A DNA stretch of 64,000 nucleotides from Parachlamydiales bacterium (GTDB lineage Bacteria > Chlamydiota > Chlamydiia > Chlamydiales > Rhabdochlamydiaceae): assembly GCA_003153295.1 (NCBI GenBank), contig PLXY01000011.1, positions 62,001 through 126,000 of the forward strand, in the 5' to 3' direction. Shown here piece after piece: positions 45,198-52,487 of this stretch. Positions within the stretch are counted from its first letter, which is position 1. Each line of letters starts with the position of its first letter. The notes beneath the pieces were generated by a model that made no database searches, had not been told where the DNA came from, and saw only the letters and a program-made list of their open reading frames with translations. The translations under genes were made by a program, and so were the position numbers.

Positions 45198-45350
45198 TTA
45201 ACAAGCGTTTGGTCGAGGTCTAGTAGGACTATCTTCAACAAAGTTGCCAGGCGTCCCTTGAGTTAGAGAAGTCGCCGATTTGTTCAACGTAGCACCTTTT
45301 TGAACTTTAATTTTAGATTTACTCGATTGTTTCTTGAAAATGTTTTTCAT
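45198..45350 (-). CDS. Lasso-peptide precursor (A protein)
   Basis: 50 residues encoded in 153 bases. The 31-residue leader starts MKNIFKKQSSKSKIKV, is basic and ends KSATSLTQ, with Thr at the -2 position as required by lasso leader peptidases; microcin J25 ends KSASQLTK. The predicted core is GTPGNFVEDSPTRPRPNAC (19 residues): Gly1 provides the amino group, Glu8 or Asp9 the carboxyl group, giving an 8- or 9-membered macrolactam ring and a Pro/Arg tail ending in Cys. A Shine-Dalgarno AGAGG lies 6 bases before the ATG. It directly precedes B, C and D on the same strand. Function of the peptide (antibacterial, signal, protease inhibitor) unknown. Confidence 0.88.
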   Translation of the reverse strand: MKNIFKKQSSKSKIKVQKGATLNKSATSLTQGTPGNFVEDSPTRPRPNAC

Positions 45351-45463
45351 AAAAACCTCTTTGGTTGATTAGCTGCTAACCCCATGAAGAACATACCCAT
45401 AGAGCTATCAGGTCTCATGCTAAAAATGACTACTAGTCAATCAAGCATTTTAGACAAATTAAA

Positions 45464-45492
45464 TTTATATATCCCTTTTATATTATGCACAA
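45464..45492 (-). promoter_or_regulatory. Putative promoter of the lasso operon
   Basis: On the minus strand TTGTGC (45492-45487), 17 bases, TATAAA (45469-45464). Predicted start of transcription about 45457, leaving a leader of around 105 bases before the precursor ATG. Confidence 0.45.
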
Positions 45493-45622
45493 CTATTTTT
45501 ATTTTGCTGTCTTAACTAAGCAGGGCGAGTGAAAGATAAATTATTTGAGACCAATAATCTTAACCTATGAGATCCCAACCTGCCACACTAGCTTTCTCGG
45601 CTTGAAACTTTGATTGGTGCCT

Positions 45623-45727
45623 GCGCGAAAAATTTTAAGCACATTTAAATTAACATGGTTAAAATTTTTTGCGCATTTATAACAAAATTGAACACAAATC
45701 ATCCGATCGGAATTTGAGAACACTCTC
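45623..45727. mobile_element. Right end of the lasso cassette, degenerate MITE-like sequence
   Basis: An internal hairpin (GCGCGAAAAATTTTAA at 45623-45638 with TTAAAATTTTTTGCGC at 45659-45674) is followed by CATCCGATCGGAATTTGAGAA and CACTCTC (45700-45727), which matches the right end of the complete element at 49867-50028 (CATCCGATCGGACTTTATAAA then CAGTCTC). The last 15 bases are the inverted partner of 40699-40713. TTA follows directly. Confidence 0.6.
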
Positions 45728-45836
45728 TTAGGAAAAAGATTCATCATTGCAATTAAATATTTTTTGTTCGAGAATTTATGGATTGTTGGATATCTGTTCT
45801 CATTATTTTAGGAAAATTAGTGAGGTTAGATTGCTG

Positions 45837-47498
45837 ATGAAACCCGAAAGAAAGTTAAAATTGAAGGAATCTTTGAAAGTTAGATTTTCAAAAAAAGGAA
45901 AAAACCTTTTTAGAATGTTTTTAAACAAAACATTGGTTTTGCTTTTGTTCGCTATCTTTTTGACTTCCTGCCAAAAGAATTCTTCTTCTCCCATTAAACA
46001 ACAAATTCTCCGCACCTGCTTAGCATCTGATATCAGTTCTCTTGATCCTAGAAAAGGGGTCGATATGGCCACTCAGGGAGTTGTAAGAATGCTTTTTGCA
46101 GGCCTTGTCTATTTAGATGAAAATCTGGTTCCTAAATTGGACCTTGCCAACTCTTATCGGGTCTCTGATGATTTTAAAACTTATACTTTCTATCTGAAAG
46201 AATGTTGCTGGTCAGATGGATCTCCTATCACTGCAGAAGATTTTGAACAAACATGGAAAGCCGCTTTAACTCCCGCTTATTCTTCTGGAAATACCAATCT
46301 CTTTCACTTCATCAAAAACGGTAGAAAAGCGTGCCTGGGGAGCGTCTCTATCGATTTGTTCGGCGTGCGCGCCTTAGATGATAAAACATTAGTCATTGAA
46401 CTTGAAAAGCCCAATCCCCATTTCTTAAATATCCTGACCAATTCTATTTTCTCGCCTGTCCATAAAAGCCTGCGATACGACCGGATTGATTTTAAACATT
46501 TGATCAGTTCAGGCCCTTTTCAATTGAAAAAATATCTTCTCCAAAACCAAATCACCCTCGATAAAAACCCCTACTATTGGGATGCCGCCAATGTCCATTT
46601 GGACCAGCTCGATTATTTTATTATCAAAGATCAAGGAACGGCGCTTCTCATGTTTGAAAAAGGAGAGATTGAGTTCCTTGGAGATCCTTTTATCAAAATT
46701 TCTTCCGATGCCATTCCAGACCTTCAGGCAAAAGGGCTTATTCATTCAGTCCAAGGGGCTGGAACACAGTGGCTTTTTTTCAATACCAAGAAATTTCCTT
46801 ATAATAACGCTAATATTCGAAAAGCCTTATCCATGGCCATTGACAGGCAGAAAATACTCGTTGACGTTATGCATTATGACCATTCTTCGCCTCCCCTGGG
46901 ATTGATCCCAAAAATTTTGAAAAAAGAAAAATGGCATCCTTGGTTCAACGATAACGATGTGAAAGGCGCAAGAGAGTGCTTTGCCAAAGGATTAAAAGAA
47001 CTCGGCATTACAGCTCAAGAATTTCCCGCCATTACTATCGATTATGCAACAAACATCCTCTGGTCAAAAGTTCTTCAAGCTATTCAACGGATGTGGATTG
47101 AAAATTTAGGCATTCATGTCAACAATGTAGGGACCGACTCTGCTATCTTCCTACAGAAGCTTGCAACCCATGAATTTGATATTGCACGGATGGGATGGCT
47201 CATGCAATACGATGATGCTGTGAATCTACTCGAGATTTTTAAATATAAAAATATGAAACCGAATTATACAGGCTGGGAAAATTCCGACTATATTCAACAC
47301 GCAGATGCGATGATGTTGAGTTCCGAGAAGGAAAAATGGGACCACATTGAAGCGGCGGAAAAGATTTTTTTTGATGAAATGCCTTCTATCCCTCTCATGG
47401 ATACGCTCATTCTCTATCTCGAGCAACCGTACGTGAAAGGAATCAACGTAAACTATCTTATGCAGATAGATTTCCGCCGGGCTTCAATAGAACGCTAG
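45837..47498 (+). CDS. oppA: Oligopeptide-binding lipoprotein (OppA-like, SBP family 5)
   Basis: 553 residues from ATG 45837 (GAGG upstream); the alternative ATG 45915 would give a shorter signal MFLNKTLVLLLFAIFLTSC. Either way LTSC is a lipobox. The mature part is a complete family 5 binding protein: SDISSLDPRKGVDMATQGVVRMLFAGL, FKTYTFYLKECCWSDGSPITAEDFEQTWK, SSGPFQLKKY, KNPYYWD, RKALSMAIDRQKIL. Chlamydial OppA proteins bind peptides, including muropeptides, for an inner-membrane permease. No permease genes lie nearby. It is a paralogue of the C-terminal half of the 37787-40699 product, and both are on the plus strand, flanking the lasso cluster. Confidence 0.88.
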   Translation: MKPERKLKLKESLKVRFSKKGKNLFRMFLNKTLVLLLFAIFLTSCQKNSSSPIKQQILRTCLASDISSLDPRKGVDMATQGVVRMLFAGLVYLDENLVPKLDLANSYRVSDDFKTYTFYLKECCWSDGSPITAEDFEQTWKAALTPAYSSGNTNLFHFIKNGRKACLGSVSIDLFGVRALDDKTLVIELEKPNPHFLNILTNSIFSPVHKSLRYDRIDFKHLISSGPFQLKKYLLQNQITLDKNPYYWDAANVHLDQLDYFIIKDQGTALLMFEKGEIEFLGDPFIKISSDAIPDLQAKGLIHSVQGAGTQWLFFNTKKFPYNNANIRKALSMAIDRQKILVDVMHYDHSSPPLGLIPKILKKEKWHPWFNDNDVKGARECFAKGLKELGITAQEFPAITIDYATNILWSKVLQAIQRMWIENLGIHVNNVGTDSAIFLQKLATHEFDIARMGWLMQYDDAVNLLEIFKYKNMKPNYTGWENSDYIQHADAMMLSSEKEKWDHIEAAEKIFFDEMPSIPLMDTLILYLEQPYVKGINVNYLMQIDFRRASIER

Positions 47499-48451
47499 AT
47501 ATTTGTTTTATTCGCAGCAAGCATTTTTACCTCGCCTGCATTAAAGGAAGATCGAACGAAAGGACCTGAATACATCTGCTGGATTCCCAGGCTGTAGCCA
47601 TACTCTTCATACTGCTTAAATTGTTCGGGAGTGACAAAGGCTTTGACCGTCAATTTTCGTCGATCGGCTTGTAAATAATGGCCGATAGTCACGATATCAC
47701 ATCCAGCCTGTTTGAGATCTTTGAGCGTCTCTAAAACTTGTTCTTCCGTCTCGCCGAGCCCTACCATTAATCCTGATTTAACAAACGAAACCTTGCCGGA
47801 TTCTTTCGCGTATTTTAAAACAGAAAGGGTCCTGTCATAAGTGGCTTTATGGCGGACGCGCGGGGTCATTGCCCGCACTGTTTCGATATTATGATTGAAA
47901 ACCTCGGGACGCTCTTCTAAAACCCGATCCATTGCGAGAAGATTACCGTTAAAATCAGATGTTAAAACCTCAATCGTACAACCGTGATTTTTTTCCCTCA
48001 CAGACCGGATGATTTCGGCCATATGGGCCGCTCCGCCGTCTGGAAGATCGTCACGGGCTACCATCGTAATAACGACATGTTTTAACCCCAGCTCTTGAAC
48101 AGAACAGGCAATGCGCTCGGGCTCATCTTGCTCAGGGGCTAAGGGCTGTTTTGTAAAATCAATATCGCAAAATCCGCAACTGCGCGTGCACGCTTTGCCA
48201 AGAGCCAAAAAAGTCGCTGTCTTATGCGAGTAGCAATGAAGCCTGTTGGGGCACTTTGCCTCTTCACAAACAGTGTTGAGGCTATATTTTTTTACAATAG
48301 CATCGGTCTTAAAAAGGCTTCCTCCACGAGGAATCTGACGATGGAGCCAAGAAGGAAATCTGCCCAGTTCAGGTTCTGGATTTTCAGGCAGCTTGTTCAA
48401 GACTTTTAATTTGACAGCGGGCCGAGAGTCAAAAACATCCTCTTCAATCAT
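47495..48451 (-). CDS. lipA: Lipoyl synthase
   Basis: 318 residues. Radical-SAM enzyme with both Fe-S cluster sets: CEEAKCPNRLHC (auxiliary) and CTRSCGFCD (radical SAM). VTMVARDDLPDGGA, FNHNIETV and MVGLGETEEQV follow. It inserts sulfur into octanoyl groups on E2 subunits. It overlaps lpdA by four bases and converges on oppA; the pair lipA-lpdA is conserved in Chlamydia. Confidence 0.95.
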   Translation of the reverse strand: MIEEDVFDSRPAVKLKVLNKLPENPEPELGRFPSWLHRQIPRGGSLFKTDAIVKKYSLNTVCEEAKCPNRLHCYSHKTATFLALGKACTRSCGFCDIDFTKQPLAPEQDEPERIACSVQELGLKHVVITMVARDDLPDGGAAHMAEIIRSVREKNHGCTIEVLTSDFNGNLLAMDRVLEERPEVFNHNIETVRAMTPRVRHKATYDRTLSVLKYAKESGKVSFVKSGLMVGLGETEEQVLETLKDLKQAGCDIVTIGHYLQADRRKLTVKAFVTPEQFKQYEEYGYSLGIQQMYSGPFVRSSFNAGEVKMLAANKTNI

Positions 48452-49857
48452 TTCTTAATCCTGGGTGGCATATGCAGCGGAGTCTCCATAGCCATCAAGC
48501 CGGCCTCATGAAGCGCTTCCGGAAGCGTAGGATGGGCATGAATCGTATCGGCCAAACAATCGATGGTGAGCTCATTGGCAATTGCCAGCGTCATTTCAGC
48601 AATCAAAGAAGAGGCCTCATGACCGACGACTTGAGCCCCTAAGATCTGTCCTGTTTTCTTATCAATGACAACTTGGGCAAAACCATCGGTGTCCATGGCA
48701 GCAATCGATTTACCGAGAACTTGAAAAGGGAATTTTCCTACGCCTGCGTTATATCCTTTCTCGATCGCTTCCTCTTGGGTAAGCCCGACCATGGCAATCT
48801 CCGGCAAAGTAAAAATAACCGCAGGCACAGCATTATAATGCATCACTGCCTCGCCCCCTGTAGCATTGGTAGCTGCGACAATCCCTTGATGAGAAGCGAC
48901 GTGAGCCAGCATCAATTTGCCTGTTACATCTCCTACTGCGTAGATCCCTGGGACGTTTGTCTCCATTTTTTCATTCACAGAGATCGATCCTCTGTCAGAG
49001 AGTAAAACACCCGAATTTTCAAGCCCTAATCCTTGGGAGACGACTTTACGCCCAATAGCGACTAACACAGCATCGGCCTCGATAGAGCCTTTATCTTTTA
49101 AACGGACTGTTACGCCTTTGGAATGTTTGTCGATACCTTCCACCATCACGTTTGTTTGCACATCAATGCCTTGTTTCTTAAAAGCGGCTGTCAGCGTATC
49201 AGAGATCGCTTTGCCTTGTGCAGCAACAATCATCGGCAGCGCTTCTAAAAGAATCACCTTCACACCGAGCTCAGCGTAGAGAGAGGCGAATTCGCATCCA
49301 ATATAACCTCCGCCGATAATCGCCAGGGTTTTGGGCAATTGCGTCATTTCAAGAATCGATGTCGAGTTGTAGACTTTTTGATGATCGCAAGGAAATGCTG
49401 CAACGTCCATCGGTTCGGACCCGGATGCAATGATGATATTTTCCGCTTGCATTAGGACATTGTCTTGACCTTTGACTTTGAGCTCTTTGGGGCCTGTGAA
49501 TTGAGCTATTCCCCGCACGATCGTGATCCCGTTCGATCGAATCAAGCCTTCCAGGCCTTTCCGAATTTTCGTGATAACGGTATCTTTCCGTTCTTTCATT
49601 TTGGCATAGTCAATCGAAATTGATCCCGTTGAAATTCCAAAATCAGCAGCATGTTTGATTTTTTCCAATATATGCGCGTTAGCGATCAACGTTTTGGTCG
49701 GAATACAACCTACATTCAAGCAAGTGCCGCCTAAGTCGCCTTTTTCAATTAAAGCCACTTTTTTTCCTAGCTGCGCTGCTTTGATAGCGGCGACATAACC
49801 GCCCGTTCCAGCTCCAATGACGATCAGATCATAATATTGTTTTTCGGTCATATTCAT
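48448..49857 (-). CDS. lpdA: Dihydrolipoamide dehydrogenase
   Basis: 469 residues, typical E3. FAD site VIGAGTGGYVAAIKAAQLG, redox disulfide GGTCLNVGCIPTK, NAD site IIGGGYIGCEFASLYAELG, YAVGDVTGKLMLAH and the C-terminal His-Glu pair in IHAHPTLPEA. It reoxidises lipoyl groups of 2-oxoacid dehydrogenases and the glycine cleavage system. Start ATG 49857; 9 bases upstream lies the MITE end. Confidence 0.95.
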   Translation of the reverse strand: MNMTEKQYYDLIVIGAGTGGYVAAIKAAQLGKKVALIEKGDLGGTCLNVGCIPTKTLIANAHILEKIKHAADFGISTGSISIDYAKMKERKDTVITKIRKGLEGLIRSNGITIVRGIAQFTGPKELKVKGQDNVLMQAENIIIASGSEPMDVAAFPCDHQKVYNSTSILEMTQLPKTLAIIGGGYIGCEFASLYAELGVKVILLEALPMIVAAQGKAISDTLTAAFKKQGIDVQTNVMVEGIDKHSKGVTVRLKDKGSIEADAVLVAIGRKVVSQGLGLENSGVLLSDRGSISVNEKMETNVPGIYAVGDVTGKLMLAHVASHQGIVAATNATGGEAVMHYNAVPAVIFTLPEIAMVGLTQEEAIEKGYNAGVGKFPFQVLGKSIAAMDTDGFAQVVIDKKTGQILGAQVVGHEASSLIAEMTLAIANELTIDCLADTIHAHPTLPEALHEAGLMAMETPLHMPPRIKK

Positions 49858-49866
49858 CCTACTTAA

Positions 49867-50028
49867 GAGACTGTTTACAAAGTATGATCAGGATGCTTTG
49901 CTGCTGAAATTCACTATAGAGGTTTAAAAAATTTTTCCCATATTATTTTAATATGGGGAAAATTTTTTAAACCTCTATAGAGAAGTTCAGTCAAACAAAC
50001 CATCCGATCGGACTTTATAAACAGTCTC
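49867..50028. mobile_element. MITE-like palindromic element, 162 bp
   Basis: Terminal inverted repeats GAGACTGTTTACAAAGT and its complement GAGACTGTTTATAAAGT (one mismatch in 17), imperfect pairing continuing inward (GATCAGGATGCTTTG against GATCGGATGGTTTG) and a central 31-bp hairpin with a single wobble (49914-49980). No coding capacity. A left-half copy is at 5172-5217 and a degenerate right end at 45700-45727. No clear target-site duplication is seen here. Confidence 0.75.
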
Positions 50029-50101
50029 GAAGAAATTCTAGCAAAGAATGAGGAAAAAAAACATCGAAAGTTGTACGATGAAAAGACGAGGTTTAACAGA
50101 T

Positions 50102-50572
50102 ATGAAGCCGGTAGATCGTCAAAAAATATGTCCTAATTGCGATGGAAGAGTTGCCTATGATGCCACTCAATGCACCTATTGCTTTACAGCTCTTCAAGTC
50201 GACAGTTCTGCTCCTAAAATATTCAGTTCTTCCCCTTCACAAGACAATCTTTCGGCTCTTTACACACCTCCCTATTCAGCCAAGCCTTCCGAGTCCAGCG
50301 AGCCTAAACCCACCCCTAAAACAAGCCCTATCTATGCTGAAAAAGATGGGAGTGCCGTTATAGGTAAGGTTGAAACTTCTGATACTAAGAGTTTTTGGCC
50401 TCTTCTCGCTATTATTATGGGGGGAAATTTTTTAACTCTTGGCATCCTTCAATTCTTCTTCTCAGACCGTGGTGTTGTCCATTTGGAGATTAACGGAAGT
50501 TATTGGTTCTTAATGCTTTTAGTTTCTATTCCGCTTTTATATTTGGGCCTGAAAAATTCTTCCAAAGAGTAA
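50102..50572 (+). CDS. Zinc-ribbon membrane protein, function unknown
   Basis: 156 residues from ATG 50102 (GAGG ten bases before); the ATGs at 50048 and 50078 are possible longer starts. A zinc ribbon CPNCDGRVAYDATQCTYC sits at the N-terminus, followed by a Ser/Pro-rich linker of 65 residues and two membrane helices (FWPLLAIIMGGNFLTLGILQFFF and WFLMLLVSIPLLYLGL). The layout resembles bacterial zinc-ribbon membrane proteins of unknown role. Confidence 0.6.
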   Translation: MKPVDRQKICPNCDGRVAYDATQCTYCFTALQVDSSAPKIFSSSPSQDNLSALYTPPYSAKPSESSEPKPTPKTSPIYAEKDGSAVIGKVETSDTKSFWPLLAIIMGGNFLTLGILQFFFSDRGVVHLEINGSYWFLMLLVSIPLLYLGLKNSSKE

Positions 50573-50678
50573 AGCCTAAGTCTTTCATATAGAAGTACTT
50601 AACGAAGTATCAAATTCTAATTAAGTCGTATTATTTATTTATTAAATGTGTTAAAATATTAATAACAAAAAATAAATT

Positions 50679-52457
50679 ATGACGACTACAAAAGCAACAC
50701 TTTCTTTTACTATCAATGCGGATAAAAGCTTAAGCTTAAATGAAGCTAAGCTCGGTAATAGAACCATCCAAGCTGGGGCCGCGACAGCAGCAATGACAAC
50801 TCTTATTTCAAAATTGCAAAATCATGATGCAAAGCGTTATAACCTCGTCTTAGATTCTAAAAAATTTACAGCTACTTTGGAATTACCTCCTCATGAAACA
50901 AAATTTAATCTTCGATTTGAAGATAACGCCCGCAAGTGGGTTATTAATATTCCCTTAAAGCAAGAAACTGCTGAAACTTTTGGTAAAGATCTTCTTGACC
51001 AACTCAGACCTACTCCAACTCGTGTAAGTCCTGCCCTAGCGCTCATGACCGCACCGGTTGCTTTTTCTTTAACGCCAAAAATCGCACCTCTACCTTCGCC
51101 TCCTAAACCTTTTGCGCTTTGGCGTCTGCTTGATTTTTTCGCATCTCTATTCTCTTTTTTATGGAAAAAAGATGCATCTCCAGAGCAAATTTCTACTCCA
51201 TTAATTGAGACGCCTATTGTAAGCCCCATCCCTGAGACGATAGCAACAACTGGCATACGTTCTTCAATAAGCGCTAAACGAGCTCAGTCAAACCCAATGC
51301 TACCTGGAATCCGCCCTCTTCCGAATGAAGGCAATACCTGTTTTATCAATTCTATTATACAAGCTCTGATGAATGCCCCTGGATTGATCCCCTTGTTAAT
51401 CACTGCTCATGAAGCAAAATTTGCCATAGCAGAAACAGAAATAAGAGACCATGTACAAGCGATAAAAACCAAACAAGCTAAAAATGTAGAAATTGAAACT
51501 GCCATCCAGGAACTTACGAAAGGCAAATGGTTTCTCCAATATCGTTTTACTGAAAGTTATCGCCACTTAAATAATGAGCTTCAAGAGCAAATAGAGACCC
51601 TTAAAAAACTATTACATAATCAAAAAAATTGGGAAGAAACCAGAGATGCTTCTGCCGCTCTCATCCATGTTCTGCGTTCTTATAATGATTCTACTCAAGA
51701 TATCACTCTTCGGCCTCTTCGCGGCTTGATGGAAAATCGTTACTCCACAAGTCAAGAAGATGCCTCTGAATTTCTTCAAAAGATTTTTGCGCCTTTAGAT
51801 CCGAAGTCGACTACTCAACTATTCCATACGTTAGGTGAGGAAAAACGATTCGTTCCTTATGCTGGTGCAGTTGATGAAGAACTCGCGAGACAACTCGAGG
51901 ATAAAAAAGACTCTTCTCCTCTTCCAGAAAACGGCCTGGATAAAAAATTAGAACCCAATGCTATTTTACTCTTAGAGTTACATGATGAAAGAATCGATAT
52001 TCAAACTTTGTTGGATAAGCAATTTGCAACAATCATGGATCCACAAGAAGAATTAGTCTGCTATCTCAATAAAGACAAGGAAAAAGCCTGGTATAGGGTT
52101 TCTGAAAAAACACAAATCATAGAAGCCAGTGGAGCATCAGCTCCAGAACATCTCATTATCCAATTCAAAAGATATGATGAAGAGGGTTCAAAAATTAGTA
52201 CAGCAGTAGAATTACCTGAAAACAATAAGGTCACTGTTCTCATCAATAACCAACTTGTGATTTATGATATTCAAACGCTGGTATTGCATTCCGGAGATTC
52301 TCCTCACAGCGGCCATTATTTTGATTATGTGAATAAAAATAGTGCTTGGTACGAAGCGAATGACTCTCGTATCAACTCCATTAAGACTTTGCCTTCTGAA
52401 ACAGAAGAACAAGTCTACGTTGTCTTCCTAAAAAAATCGGCTGAGAAGCTATCCTAA
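50679..52457 (+). CDS. USP-family (C19) deubiquitinase, putative effector
   Basis: 592 residues. The catalytic Cys box is PLPNEGNTCFINSIIQAL (Cys about 221, in the GNTCFxNS form) and the His box is HSGDSPHSGHYFDYVNKNSAWYEANDSRI split around residues 538-562, with His about 546 and an Asn/Asp about 561; the end EEQVYVVFLKK is the usual final strand. The first 200 residues are not part of the peptidase: a beta-rich segment and a Pro/Ala-rich stretch with a hydrophobic patch (LWRLLDFFASLFSFLW) that may be a membrane anchor or secretion determinant. USP proteases remove ubiquitin and are eukaryotic-type; in an intracellular bacterium a host-directed role is likely. Confidence 0.87.
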   Translation: MTTTKATLSFTINADKSLSLNEAKLGNRTIQAGAATAAMTTLISKLQNHDAKRYNLVLDSKKFTATLELPPHETKFNLRFEDNARKWVINIPLKQETAETFGKDLLDQLRPTPTRVSPALALMTAPVAFSLTPKIAPLPSPPKPFALWRLLDFFASLFSFLWKKDASPEQISTPLIETPIVSPIPETIATTGIRSSISAKRAQSNPMLPGIRPLPNEGNTCFINSIIQALMNAPGLIPLLITAHEAKFAIAETEIRDHVQAIKTKQAKNVEIETAIQELTKGKWFLQYRFTESYRHLNNELQEQIETLKKLLHNQKNWEETRDASAALIHVLRSYNDSTQDITLRPLRGLMENRYSTSQEDASEFLQKIFAPLDPKSTTQLFHTLGEEKRFVPYAGAVDEELARQLEDKKDSSPLPENGLDKKLEPNAILLLELHDERIDIQTLLDKQFATIMDPQEELVCYLNKDKEKAWYRVSEKTQIIEASGASAPEHLIIQFKRYDEEGSKISTAVELPENNKVTVLINNQLVIYDIQTLVLHSGDSPHSGHYFDYVNKNSAWYEANDSRINSIKTLPSETEEQVYVVFLKKSAEKLS

Positions 52458-52486
52458 AACCTCGATCGGATGGTTTTAGGACAGCT
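52447..52486. terminator. Bidirectional stem-loop between the USP gene and secA
   Basis: AGCTATCCTAAAACC / GGTTTTAGGACAGCT forms a 14-15-bp stem with one mismatch around the loop TCGATCGGAT, at the convergent ends of both genes. Part of it, CGATCGGATGGTTT, is identical to a stretch near the right end of the MITE. No T run, so efficiency is uncertain. Confidence 0.6.
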
Positions 52487-52487
52487 T

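Noticed and set aside
45565-45747. A 60-codon minus-strand reading frame in the gap before oppA
   Set aside because: It runs through the degenerate MITE and its hairpin, has no ribosome-binding site and no recognisable feature.
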